Assembly: GCA_015709675.1 (NCBI GenBank)
Contig: CP054182.1
Coordinates: forward strand, 186,001-250,000
Direction: 5' to 3'
DNA length: 64,000 nucleotides
Source of the DNA: Ignavibacteriales bacterium
Lineage (GTDB): Bacteria > Bacteroidota > Ignavibacteria > Ignavibacteriales > Ignavibacteriaceae
Within the stretch, counting starts at the first letter, position 1. Every line of letters starts with the position of its first letter. Of the stretch, positions 56,501 through 63,044 are shown piece by piece. A model generated the notes under the pieces. The model did no database searches, had not been told where the DNA came from, and worked only from the letters and a program-made list of their open reading frames with translations. Both the position numbers and the translations under genes were made by a program.

Positions 56501-56981
56501 GCCCCGCAACTTCATAATAGTAATATTTGCCGGGATATACATTAAAGTCCTGATAGAAGTTTTGTGTTCTTGGCACGGTTGCAAGAAGAACCCCGTCACG
56601 GAAGATTTCAACATTTCCAGTGTTGTTTGCCGGACTCAGCACATCCCACTTCCAGGTTATATTCACTCTGTCCGCAAAATCACCCTGAGATGCCTCAACG
56701 ATCGGAGCACTGGGCTGCATTATATAGAAAGAATACATACCCGCAGAAACAGAATTTGTTGTAGCATCTGACCTGTTTTGAGAAAAAGTCTGACCGATTA
56801 CTGCCTGTATCTGGTAATTCGTATTTTTGCTGATTGTGCTTTGGTAACTTGAGCCGGTTGCAGAATTCCTGATTCTGTACTGCCCGAACATGATGCCGCT
56901 CAGCATTAAGACCAGCAGCATGATTACTGCCGGACTGAACACCGCAGGCATAGTCTGCCGCCTTATTTTAAATTGCTTCAT
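50556..56981 (-). CDS. Giant LamG-containing T9SS surface protein (cassette copy 2)
   Basis: A 2141-residue protein colinear over its whole length with the protein at 42543-48938. It has an N-terminal signal (PAVIMLLVLMLSGIMFGQYR), fibronectin-like domain, LamG-like domain (YVDAGYNLDLGNKSFTVEYW, MRVWTTARSNDLIV), regulatory-like units, a serine/threonine-rich beta region (about 830-1050), a Big_5-like block (VTFTEDISCATI), W modules at about 1622-1730 and 1929-2040, paired WNW-type motifs (GWTWFSLN, GWSWIGYTP) and a T9SS signal (YSLDQNYPNPFNPTTIIRFG). The two copies share order and motifs but differ throughout, so the duplication is old. GAGAG precedes the ATG. It sits 33 bases downstream of its small partner gene. 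Confidence 0.85.
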   Translation of the reverse strand: MKQFKIRRQTMPAVFSPAVIMLLVLMLSGIMFGQYRIRNSATGSSYQSTISKNTNYQIQAVIGQTFSQNRSDATTNSVSAGMYSFYIMQPSAPIVEASQGDFADRVNITWKWDVLSPANNTGNVEIFRDGVLLATVPRTQNFYQDFNVYPGKYYYYEVAGRNEFGWSYRGGSAGFINPNGTITGAITTQFGRPVYDVEVGVSPTLGKALRFNSDARYVDAGYNLDLGNKSFTVEYWLKRPQNPSPNVSLFIQNPLGAAGTPQLTIGYAGATQLVFGFSSTDFLAVTDTSALDQWHHYAFVYDDQIRKRSVYINGKLAGSGATAQNQQYTSAGGQVWLGKGVGSNNFIFDEMRVWTTARSNDLIVRNMRRTVNTNSENLAAYWKFDEGVGLMVFDLSPNTNNGILINSFNGVFSDDRSPIRTSAFSDLNGNFVIEGINYGSSTNFSVTPVREGRIFSPPTRIVTLSSSNTAANNIDYTDISQVPVSGFVRHLNGCYADSVEILVNGESTVPATFTNAEGKYILEFEPGSSNRVSPRRTGFTFAPAFREYQNVVDPIAGEVFQQTTNYSFRGKVGGGNCDLPIGPVQIILEGIGNNQICFTDTLVTDMTGSFAFYGLSPVRYRVFIDPENPNWTAKSDTIDLRNGSVEKNYRYYADITVEVTGLPPVNDCFGVPLLDQFVDYALTYKVFEEYTYNGQVTGRCPVDTAIVTIKDGFGDRQNSPYELRVVGGSIIDTIVTGYPNVLGDFKKTFEIVAEHRDGRSTDTVYQGIITGYKPQTGSFVTVSPALPLMILRDPPGDGSYSFVSQETTTKYNWSLFAQDRATKSYSHVLSLAPDFETEIGFIFGSTKVEQDNTLDFTTDVSYTYTSTNSTELETELTVSEVFRTDEDQGIVGEEGDVIMGAALNFTYALTDLLTFQQDSCLLQKSQTLTFAPTGFNTTYIYTTNYIENVLIPRLMGVDTLVKEANHWKKILAYNDTLKAQAEFERNISFSAGSTAEYQQTTVNTETKIFEFDLTIDYSFGGSVGVTFNGAGTVSGFEIKTGMSYGGSRITTTTSANTVGYSLRDDDPGDALTVDIFKDQVFGTPVFETVAGTTSCPWEEGTQARDIPRLQAGSTGTTAVNVDPNEPAVFLINIGNENSAETREYYMRVLNESNPNGAVVAVNGIIIEQGINFNIGPGQSVQAVLTITRGPQAYVYEDISVILTSPCEFDRYQGVGNLAIYEQLDFDVYFKEPCTQVAIDQPAPNWLINSSSGNGLDVRLFGYDKNDPDLQRIEVQYRRMSASNSPVENKTPVFESNDERNAYISSVLATLRMPSGDIMDYDQVSYDHILDLISDKGIAPSAPVGDDPTPWFTFATILKDSLGPEYHNLRWELMGEADGSYEIRAVAVCGLGNTDGVSAAISGIIDRTRPEILGLPEPVDAVLNADDQIKVTFTEDISCATIDPLDNIELIYTQTGTPVLFDFSCNGSELLITPQGSYAPFENKTLKAVVKRIKDKNGNIMRVTLGTTYIDSLGWEFLVDRNPVRWTGGEIDVVKYLDETVDMQRTLQNTGSFNQPFTITDLPSWLMPTIISGTVQIQSSTTIGFRFGQDIPAGIYEDTIYAQTINGNEPLIVRLRVLCRPPQWSFNSAAYEFNMNMITELYIDTTLSKDRYDRIAAFSGNELRGTAELQYIQAINRHLAFITVYSNSPYYEELTFRVWDASECTEYGQIMETFTFKADTVIGSYQMPVKMTATRQIIEDYSFNAGWTWFSLNTKSADMSINTVLASLSPTHLDMIKEQTLFSQYSPAAGYGWVGGLTTLNNKSLYMIRLAQRDTLRRTGYAIDPLTDTLRLAQGWSWIGYTPNADMQINQALASLQASDGDIIKSQTAFSVYAQGIGWIGSLQFMRPRQGYLIKMANAGTLIYPRVSGQQNNISEPDILPGVIPSQPLWTLDRAQYQHTMSIIAKVGGDYADSLRTGDMIALFAGEECRGLAYPVVIPGKKEMYIFLTGYANQASGEFLNMMLWRESSDQVIDLGTGVQFTADGVIGTIEQPMILTPVLSSADDMSGIPAEYSLDQNYPNPFNPTTIIRFGLPEEAEISLTIYNIMGEAVRLLDAGRKNAGYHQAVWDGKNNHGEYVPSGIYLYTLKAGERSFTKKIVFLK

Positions 56982-57014
56982 AATAATCTCTCTTTCATTT
57001 ATGAATGTGATTTA

Positions 57015-57974
57015 TCAGAGATCGCCAATATGAAGACGGTAAGGAACAATAAATGCCCCGGAATTACTGGTTGTCTGAGCCTGTATATTTACTGACTCAC
57101 CCTTTCTCACGGGAAAAAGCACAGTAAATCTGCGCGTGGTATAAAGTTGTTCGTGTACTACATCCGAACCTGTTGTCACTTTTATATATGTTGTCGGTGA
57201 AGATTCATAAGCATCTACCACATAGCTGATAAGCATATCTGCGTCAGCAGTAAATGAGCTGATGGTCTGGCTAATGATCGGACTCAATGTAATAAAACCG
57301 GGCATATCTCTTTTTCCATAGACTTTCGGTTTGCCATTCAGCTGGCCGGTCATTGACATGTTTCCGCTTATACTCACCGTGCTGTTAGGGCCGGTAATGC
57401 TTCCTGCATTAAGATTTCCTGTAACGCGCAGGTCACCCGTAACATTGGAGTTCCCGGATACATCAAGTCTATACGTAGTCGAGTTGGTACCTACACCCAT
57501 ATTTCCATCCACTCTCACATTTCCGTTAACATGAAGTTTCTGTGAGGGGGAAAGTGTTCCTATGCCGACATTGCCTGAACCTGCCAGCACATTTTCTCCT
57601 CCTTTTAACGCGAATGCATAAGGAACCGCGGTCAGTTCAATGCGCGGAGAAAGTTCCGTTGCGCCTGAACTTCCGACACGGATACCCACCCAATACTGCT
57701 GAGTGAAGTTAAGCGATCCGAAAGAAGTAACCGAACCAAGCCTTACGCTGAATACACCGTTTACAACCGGAACGCTGCTCTGGGTTTCGTTCCAGAGACT
57801 GCTGCCGCCCGTGGCAGTGCTGTATATATTAAAAACCAGTACATAGTTTCCGTCCTGTACCGCGGCACCCGACTGGTCGTGCAGTACTCCCTGCAGTGAC
57901 AGGGTTGACGGTTGTGCATATAAAGTGGTGATGGCGCAAAGAAGAAAAAAAACAGACAGAAGCAGCTTTTTCAT
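57015..57974 (-). CDS. Secreted tail-fibre-like protein (cassette copy 2)
   Basis: A 319-residue exported protein (signal MKKLLLSVFFLLCAITTLYA). The N-terminal domain (LSLQGVLHDQSGAAVQDGNY, LVFNIYSTATGGSSLWNE, QYWVGIRVGSSG, PRIELTAVPYAFALKG) and the GNVGIGTLSPSQKLHVNGNV stalk repeats match the protein at 48952-50259. The stalk is followed by VSGNSNVTGDLRVTGNLNAG, a beta-helix or coiled stalk, and a different short C-terminal domain. It has no T9SS signal. GAGG with good spacing fixes the start. It is the first gene of the second cassette. Confidence 0.78.
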   Translation of the reverse strand: MKKLLLSVFFLLCAITTLYAQPSTLSLQGVLHDQSGAAVQDGNYVLVFNIYSTATGGSSLWNETQSSVPVVNGVFSVRLGSVTSFGSLNFTQQYWVGIRVGSSGATELSPRIELTAVPYAFALKGGENVLAGSGNVGIGTLSPSQKLHVNGNVRVDGNMGVGTNSTTYRLDVSGNSNVTGDLRVTGNLNAGSITGPNSTVSISGNMSMTGQLNGKPKVYGKRDMPGFITLSPIISQTISSFTADADMLISYVVDAYESSPTTYIKVTTGSDVVHEQLYTTRRFTVLFPVRKGESVNIQAQTTSNSGAFIVPYRLHIGDL

Positions 57975-58025
57975 GATTACCTCGGTAGATATATAAGTTA
58001 TTGGTTATTTAAAAATTCTTTATTA

Positions 58026-58373
58026 TTACTCTTTTTCCGTAAGCAGCTTTTTAAGGCGTATGATGTCATCCTTGCGCACAAAATCCGCGGCACCGGCTTC
58101 AGTTGCAGCCCTGCGGTAAGATTCATTGTCATGGGATGTTACTATAATAACCCTTGCGGAAGGGTCATGCTGCAGAATATCCTTTGTGGCGCTCAGGCCG
58201 TCAAGCTTTTCCATCTCGATATCCATCAGCACGTAGTCCGGCCTGTATTTCACGTAGAGTTCCACCGCTTCCCGGCCGTCGGCAGCCTCCAGAAATTCGT
58301 CAGCCGTGGTTCCGAGCATCCGGCTTATTATTTTCCTTACGCGATGATTGTCATCCGCGGAAAGTACTTTCAT
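58026..58373 (-). CDS. CheY-like single-domain response regulator
   Basis: A 115-residue receiver domain with no output domain. The acidic pair is Asp7-Asp8 (SADDNH), the phosphorylation site Asp51 (YVLMDIEM), the switch threonine Thr79 (VIIVTSHD) and the conserved lysine Lys101 (FVRKDD). It acts by protein contact. AGGA precedes the ATG. It lies downstream of a two-component system on the same strand but separated from it by 486 bases containing hairpins, and just upstream of the tail-fibre-like gene, so its kinase is unknown. Confidence 0.92.
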   Translation of the reverse strand: MKVLSADDNHRVRKIISRMLGTTADEFLEAADGREAVELYVKYRPDYVLMDIEMEKLDGLSATKDILQHDPSARVIIVTSHDNESYRRAATEAGAADFVRKDDIIRLKKLLTEKE

Positions 58374-58438
58374 TCAGTCCTGCAGTTAAAGATTAATTAA
58401 TAAAACACACACAGAGAAATTGCCTGAGATTGAGCATC

Positions 58439-58494
58439 CGGGCAGGGCCCCTGAGGACCCTGCCCCGATACTTGTGGTAAAGCCCTCTTTTACC
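58439..58494 (-). promoter_or_regulatory. Two hairpins in the leader of the CheY-like gene
   Basis: Stem GGGCAGGG (58440-58447) / CCCTGCCC (58458-58465), and stem GGTAAA (58476-58481) / TTTACC (58489-58494). On the minus strand they lie 67-121 bases before the ATG at 58373. They may be a leader structure or a terminator for upstream transcription; no T run follows on that strand. Confidence 0.4.
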
Positions 58495-58602
58495 GCAAAA
58501 TCTCTTCACTAATCAGGGAATCTTCAGACAGTAAACTAAAGGAAAGTAAAAGGGGATACAATCAGTGCTGACACTCAATTTTCTGAGTGGAAACACCTAG
58601 AT

Positions 58603-58651
58603 GAATTATGAACTATGAATTATGAATTATGAATTTTGAAGTATGAATTAT
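58603..58651. repeat. Seven-unit heptamer array, unit GAATTAT
   Basis: Units GAATTAT, GAACTAT, GAATTAT, GAATTAT, GAATTTT, GAAGTAT and GAATTAT in perfect 7-bp register. It is the longest of five such arrays in the window and contains no gene. Confidence 0.85.
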
Positions 58652-58859
58652 GAATCGATTAAGTCTGTGAGGTTTTGGCGGAAAAGGGATACTTGCGGGA
58701 GTTTCGGGAGACCTTAGTGCTCTTTGCGTCAATAATTATCTGCACACTGAGACAGATGGTCATCTGTCTCTGCCAAAAAGGTCTTCGATCCGCTGAAATC
58801 CGCGCTGCGAAGCATCCGTCTGAATTCAGCGTCCCATCGCAGAGTGCGGCGTCCCCTTT

Positions 58860-59504
58860 TTACAGTTTGTCTTTATTATCTAATGCAAATTTCAGAAGTG
58901 CATTGCCTCCGGTCAGCCCCATCTTCTTGCAGATATTGTTCCGGTGGTTTTCAATAGTGCGGTAACTTAATACCAGTTCAGCAGCTATCTCCTTTGTGGA
59001 TTTCCCCATTGCTACATATTTCAGAATTTTTCGCTCGGAAAGCGTGAGCATGCTGAGTCCCGCAAGAAAATCCGGTGCTTCCTGCTCATTGGCTGATATC
59101 ATCAGTTCCGTAAGTTCGTCACTGATATATCTCCCTCCGCCAAGAACTTTTTCAAGACAAAACCCGATTTCCGTAAGTGCATTCTCCTTCAGAATAAATC
59201 CCTTAGCTCCGAGTTTCAGAGCACTTTTGAGCAGAGACTCATCCTTAAATCCGGTATTAATAATAACCTTAACCGGATGATCCGTCTCTTTCAGCTGACG
59301 CAATATATCAAGCCCTCCCATGCCGGGCATGCTCAGATCCACAATGGCAACATCAGGTCTCAGCTCCGCGATATATCCGAGCGCTTCCTCGCCGTTTTTG
59401 GCTTCCGCAATTACTTCCATTCCTTCAAGAGATGTAAGGACCGCTCTCATTCCGTGCCTCACAATCGGATGGTCGTCAGCAAGCAGAATCGTTACTTTTT
59501 TCAT
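58860..59504 (-). CDS. NarL/LuxR-family response regulator
   Basis: A 214-residue DNA-binding response regulator. The receiver has Asp10-Asp11 (LADDHPIV), phospho-acceptor Asp56 (VAIVDLSMPG) and the lysine in GFILKENA. The C-terminal LuxR helix-turn-helix spans about 150-210: LTLSERKILKYVAMGKSTKE, then IAAELVLSYRTIENHRNNI. The ATG directly follows the TAA stop of the sensor kinase, so the two are translated together and form a cognate pair. The regulated genes are unknown; the neighbouring secreted-protein cassettes are possible targets. Confidence 0.95.
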   Translation of the reverse strand: MKKVTILLADDHPIVRHGMRAVLTSLEGMEVIAEAKNGEEALGYIAELRPDVAIVDLSMPGMGGLDILRQLKETDHPVKVIINTGFKDESLLKSALKLGAKGFILKENALTEIGFCLEKVLGGGRYISDELTELMISANEQEAPDFLAGLSMLTLSERKILKYVAMGKSTKEIAAELVLSYRTIENHRNNICKKMGLTGGNALLKFALDNKDKL

Positions 59505-62500
59505 TTACGCTGTTTCCTCAACCGGAATAGTAATAACAATAGTTGTTCCTTCATTTGCTTCTGATTTGATACTGTGATCCCCTTTAAGTATGCGCACCCG
59601 TTCAATGATACCGGCAAGACCCATTCCCGGACTTGGCTCATTGTCCTGAGTATATCTTCTTGCGTCAAATCCCCGTCCGTCATCCTGCACAAACAACCGG
59701 AGGCGGTTTTGTTCTTTTTCCGCAATTACTGAAACCCTTTTTGCCTCCGAATGTTTAAGAACGTTATTCAGAATCTCCTGCAGGATGCGGAAGACTATTA
59801 TTTCATTCTCCTTCTTAAGCAGGCCGTCAATCTGCCCGATTTCATATTCTATAATAACCGAACTCCCCTTCTGAACGGTTTTAAGAAGCTGACGCAGCGT
59901 TTCAGCAAGACCAAGCCGGTCAAGCTGCACAGGCCGCAGATTATGCGCCATTTTTCTTGCTTCGTCAAGTGTTTCTCCGGCCAGAGCGGTTATCTCCTGC
60001 AGATGCTCGGTTGTTTCCTGAGGATTAGTGTTATTCTCCAGTGCAAGCATTGCCATATTCTTCATCAGGAGAATATTCTGGCTCATACTGTCATGAATTT
60101 CCCCGGCAATCCTTTTCCGTTCACTTTCCTGAGACTCCATAAGCTGCCGCGCAAGCTCTTCCTGGAGCCGTGTGCGGCGTTTAATGACATTCATGCGCCA
60201 GGTATATATCCAGAAAATCAGTCCCGATACAGCCAGCACCACTGCCCCCACAAACCAGCCTGTCATCCAGAACGGAGGCAGTACTGTTACACTGAGGACC
60301 GCGTCTTCTTCACTCCAGACCCCGTCGTTATTAGCCGCCGCAACCCTGAAGGTGTATTCCCCGGGAGGCAGATGTGTATATACTGCTTCCCTTGCTGACC
60401 CTGCGTCAAACCAATTGCTGCTGAAACCTGACATGATGTAACGGTAACGATTCTTTGAGGGGTCACTGTAGCTGAGTCCGGCATAGGTGATCAGAAGGCG
60501 CTCAACCCCGCTTGAAATAACCAGTCCGGCTCCGGGCATCATCCGGTGCTGATCCACAGAAACCTCTTCTATATATACCGGAGGTGCTGTCCGGTTAACC
60601 TCCGCGGTCGCGGCATCCACTCTCACAATACCTCTCACGGTCGGAAACCAGACCTGCCCATTTTCATCGGCAAATGCCGAAGGATGAAATCCGCCGTTGG
60701 TCTCGCTGTTCAGCATGCCGTTTGAAGAGGTAAATATCATGGGAGTCAGCTTCTTTTTTTCCTCCGTGTATTCCGCTGTCAGATACTCCTTGCTGACTGC
60801 TGATATACCCTTGTTTGATCCCATCCAGAGCCGTCCCTGCTTATCCTCAATGATATGTGATACCAGATTATCGTATAACCCTGATGCTTCAGTAAACGCC
60901 AGAACCCGGCTCCCTTCCACTCTGAAGAGACCGGCCCCATAAGTACCGATCCATAAAACAGAATCCGCATCCCGGTAGAGTGCCCTGACAATCTTTCTTG
61001 GAATCTGTCCGGCATAGGGCAGCGGTGTAACCGCGCCGTTATATATACGCGAGACTCCTCCCCCCGTTCCGGTTATTACCGCGCCGTCCATTTCAGCCAT
61101 GATCGTCCGTATTTCATTGCTGGCAAGCCCCTCCGCGGTGGTAAAGCGCACCGCCTTCCCCTCAGGTGTTAACCGTATTACTCCTCCGTTTAGCGTGCCG
61201 AACCAGAGATTGCCGTATATATCCTCCTCAATGGCAAGAATTACATTCCCCTCTACCTTGCCGGCTTTTTCCGCGCGGAGGTTTCCTGTGCTGTATGCCT
61301 TCTCCCAGTTCTTCACCCGGTAAACTCCTTCCCCCCAGGTACCGAACCAGAGGTCGCCGCGGCTGTCTTCAAAGATTGACCAGACACAGACATTCTTTAT
61401 GTTTCTCTCATCCAGAAGAAACTGAAGGTTTCCCTTCGCATCCTGAATATATATCCCGCCGCAGTTCAGTCCTGCCAGCAGACGCCCGCTTCTGGTTCTT
61501 ATGAGCGAGGTGAAGTTATTAAAATCATCCTCCCCTTTTCTGATAAAAGTCTTAACCAGATTTTTGCGGAGCTGCATCAGCCCGTTGGTTTTGGATCCCA
61601 GCCAGTAGTTCCCTTCCCGGTCCCGTGCCATGGAAAGGATTTCGTTATCACTCAGCCCGTCTTCCGTTGTGTAGCGGAACAGATTACTGCCGTCATATAT
61701 ATACAGCCCCTTGTCGCTTGCCATCCAGAGGGTTCCGTCTTCATCCTGATGAAACTTCCTGATCCAGTCTGAAGCAAGCCGGTAAGGAAACGGCTTAATC
61801 TCTCCGGATGGGGTATGCCGGGTAACTCCCTTCTCTCTGCGGCTCACCCACAGGATACCCTGCCTGTCAAAAAAGGGAGAAATGGAAAGCTCTCCTCCGC
61901 CGCTGAAGTCGTATATAGTAGAAACAAACCGGCTGCCGTTAAACTTCAGGCATATTTTATCCGTGGCAAGATGAATTACCCCCTGCCGGTCCTTAAAGAG
62001 AGAATATTTATCGGGCACGCCGTGGCTGCTGTCATAACTGCTAAACTTCCCATCCTTATAGCGGATTATCCCCGGTTCAAAGGTCTGAATCCACACTCCC
62101 CCCTGGCCATCTCTGACAAAGGAAAGGACTGTCTGCTCAGAACCGGAACCGGGAAGATTAAAGCGGGTAAACTGATTATTCTGATAATGAAATATACCCC
62201 CCCGCTCAAATCCGATCCACAGGACACCGTCGAACTCAGCCATGGTCAGCACACGATCGGTTTCAAGCCCGGGAATATTTGAGGTATTAAAAAGAGTGAA
62301 GCGATTGCCGTCAAACCGGACAATGCCGCCAAAGGTGCCCACCCAGATATAGCCGTCACGGGTTTGAAGAATCGCTTTAACCGTATTCTGGGGAATACCG
62401 CTCTCAATATCCCAATGGCGCACCGTAAAAGCGGGCTTATCTTCCTTAGCGGAAATAATCTCCTGCCCTGCCGGCATCAGCTGCAGGGTAAACCAGAGAA

Positions 62501-62525
62501 CGGACAAAAGCAGAAAAAAGGGCAT
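59505..62525 (-). CDS. Sensor histidine kinase with two-component-regulator propeller
   Basis: A 1006-residue inner-membrane kinase. An N-terminal signal or anchor (LLLSVLWFTLQLMPAG) is followed by about 14 propeller repeats of the reg_prop type in the periplasm (for example YIWVGTFGGIVRFDGNRFTL, LWFGTWGEGVYRV), a Y_Y_Y domain (YRYIMSGFSSNWF, LPPGEYTFRVAAANNDG) and a membrane helix (VGAVVLAVSGLIFWIYTW). The cytoplasmic part has a HisKA_3 helix with the phosphorylated histidine near residue 811 (ERKRIAGEIHDSMSQ) and an HATPase domain with N box ILNNVLKH, DDGRGF and GMGLAGI. There is no receiver, unlike hybrid kinases used for glycan sensing in gut Bacteroidetes; the regulator is the adjacent gene. 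The ligand is likely extracellular but unknown. Confidence 0.94.
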   Translation of the reverse strand: MPFFLLLSVLWFTLQLMPAGQEIISAKEDKPAFTVRHWDIESGIPQNTVKAILQTRDGYIWVGTFGGIVRFDGNRFTLFNTSNIPGLETDRVLTMAEFDGVLWIGFERGGIFHYQNNQFTRFNLPGSGSEQTVLSFVRDGQGGVWIQTFEPGIIRYKDGKFSSYDSSHGVPDKYSLFKDRQGVIHLATDKICLKFNGSRFVSTIYDFSGGGELSISPFFDRQGILWVSRREKGVTRHTPSGEIKPFPYRLASDWIRKFHQDEDGTLWMASDKGLYIYDGSNLFRYTTEDGLSDNEILSMARDREGNYWLGSKTNGLMQLRKNLVKTFIRKGEDDFNNFTSLIRTRSGRLLAGLNCGGIYIQDAKGNLQFLLDERNIKNVCVWSIFEDSRGDLWFGTWGEGVYRVKNWEKAYSTGNLRAEKAGKVEGNVILAIEEDIYGNLWFGTLNGGVIRLTPEGKAVRFTTAEGLASNEIRTIMAEMDGAVITGTGGGVSRIYNGAVTPLPYAGQIPRKIVRALYRDADSVLWIGTYGAGLFRVEGSRVLAFTEASGLYDNLVSHIIEDKQGRLWMGSNKGISAVSKEYLTAEYTEEKKKLTPMIFTSSNGMLNSETNGGFHPSAFADENGQVWFPTVRGIVRVDAATAEVNRTAPPVYIEEVSVDQHRMMPGAGLVISSGVERLLITYAGLSYSDPSKNRYRYIMSGFSSNWFDAGSAREAVYTHLPPGEYTFRVAAANNDGVWSEEDAVLSVTVLPPFWMTGWFVGAVVLAVSGLIFWIYTWRMNVIKRRTRLQEELARQLMESQESERKRIAGEIHDSMSQNILLMKNMAMLALENNTNPQETTEHLQEITALAGETLDEARKMAHNLRPVQLDRLGLAETLRQLLKTVQKGSSVIIEYEIGQIDGLLKKENEIIVFRILQEILNNVLKHSEAKRVSVIAEKEQNRLRLFVQDDGRGFDARRYTQDNEPSPGMGLAGIIERVRILKGDHSIKSEANEGTTIVITIPVEETA

Positions 62526-62679
62526 TGGCGAAGAAATTGTTCTGTTTTAAGGCATGAATATAACTAACTGCGGAAAATACTTCTACAATAAAGAGATTTC
62601 CGTTTGCCGGAGCAGATGACAACAATCAGTGATGCCAGCCAAAAAGACAAAAATCTTTTTCCATACTCCTAGCCTCATG
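62526..62679. other. Upstream region of the sensor kinase gene
   Basis: Short stretch before the tandem array. It should contain the promoter of the two-component operon; no clear box or ribosome site was seen before the kinase ATG at 62525. Confidence 0.35.
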
Positions 62680-63026
62680 GGCACGCCGCGGTGTGTCGGT
62701 ACGATTGGTAAGGATTACTATTTTCTATTATTAAGAAGGATTGCTTTCAGAATTATTCGGGCTATATAGGAACACGGCTCTGTAGCGACACGCCGCGGCG
62801 TGTCGGTACGATTGGTAAGGATTACTATTTTCTGTTTTTACGAAGGATTGCTTTTGAAATTACGCGGACTCTTTAGGAACACAGCTCTGTTGCGACACGC
62901 TGCGGCGTGTCGGTACGATTGGCTGGGATTTCGATTTTCTGTTTTTGCGAAGGATTGGATCTGGAGTTATGCGTGGATTGTTCAGCAATATAGTTCTGTA
63001 GCGACACGGTACAGCGTGCCGCTACA
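62680..63026. repeat. Tandem array of 107-109 bp units with GC-rich palindromes
   Basis: The core CACGCCGCGGCGTGTCGGTA (with variants) begins near 62682, 62789, 62896 and 63005, a period of 107, 107 and 109 bases. Each core is followed by ACGATTGGTAAGGATTACTA, a TTTTCT run and GGAACACAGCTCTG. The last unit stops after its palindrome (GCGACACGGTACAGCGTGCC, then GCTAC). The palindrome is the same type as the perfect one at 36408-36435. No gene lies within it. Confidence 0.85.
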
Positions 63027-63044
63027 AAAGCTTTAAGAGGTCAG

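Larger units (their letters stand above)
58374..58859. other. Intergenic region with hairpins and a heptamer array
   Basis: No credible gene. Besides the annotated hairpins and array it has a perfect 10-bp inverted repeat GAGACAGATG / CATCTGTCTC with a 2-base loop at 58749-58770, and 7-bp arms CGCTGAA / TTCAGCG between about 58791 and 58830. The two-component operon must end here, but no classic terminator with a T run was found next to its stop codon. Confidence 0.5.

Noticed and set aside
59751-60398. Plus-strand open frame of 215 codons
   Set aside because: Antisense to the conserved kinase and ATPase domains of the sensor kinase.
62680-63026. Possible CRISPR array
   Set aside because: The 107-bp units are repeated along their full length, so there are no unique spacers.
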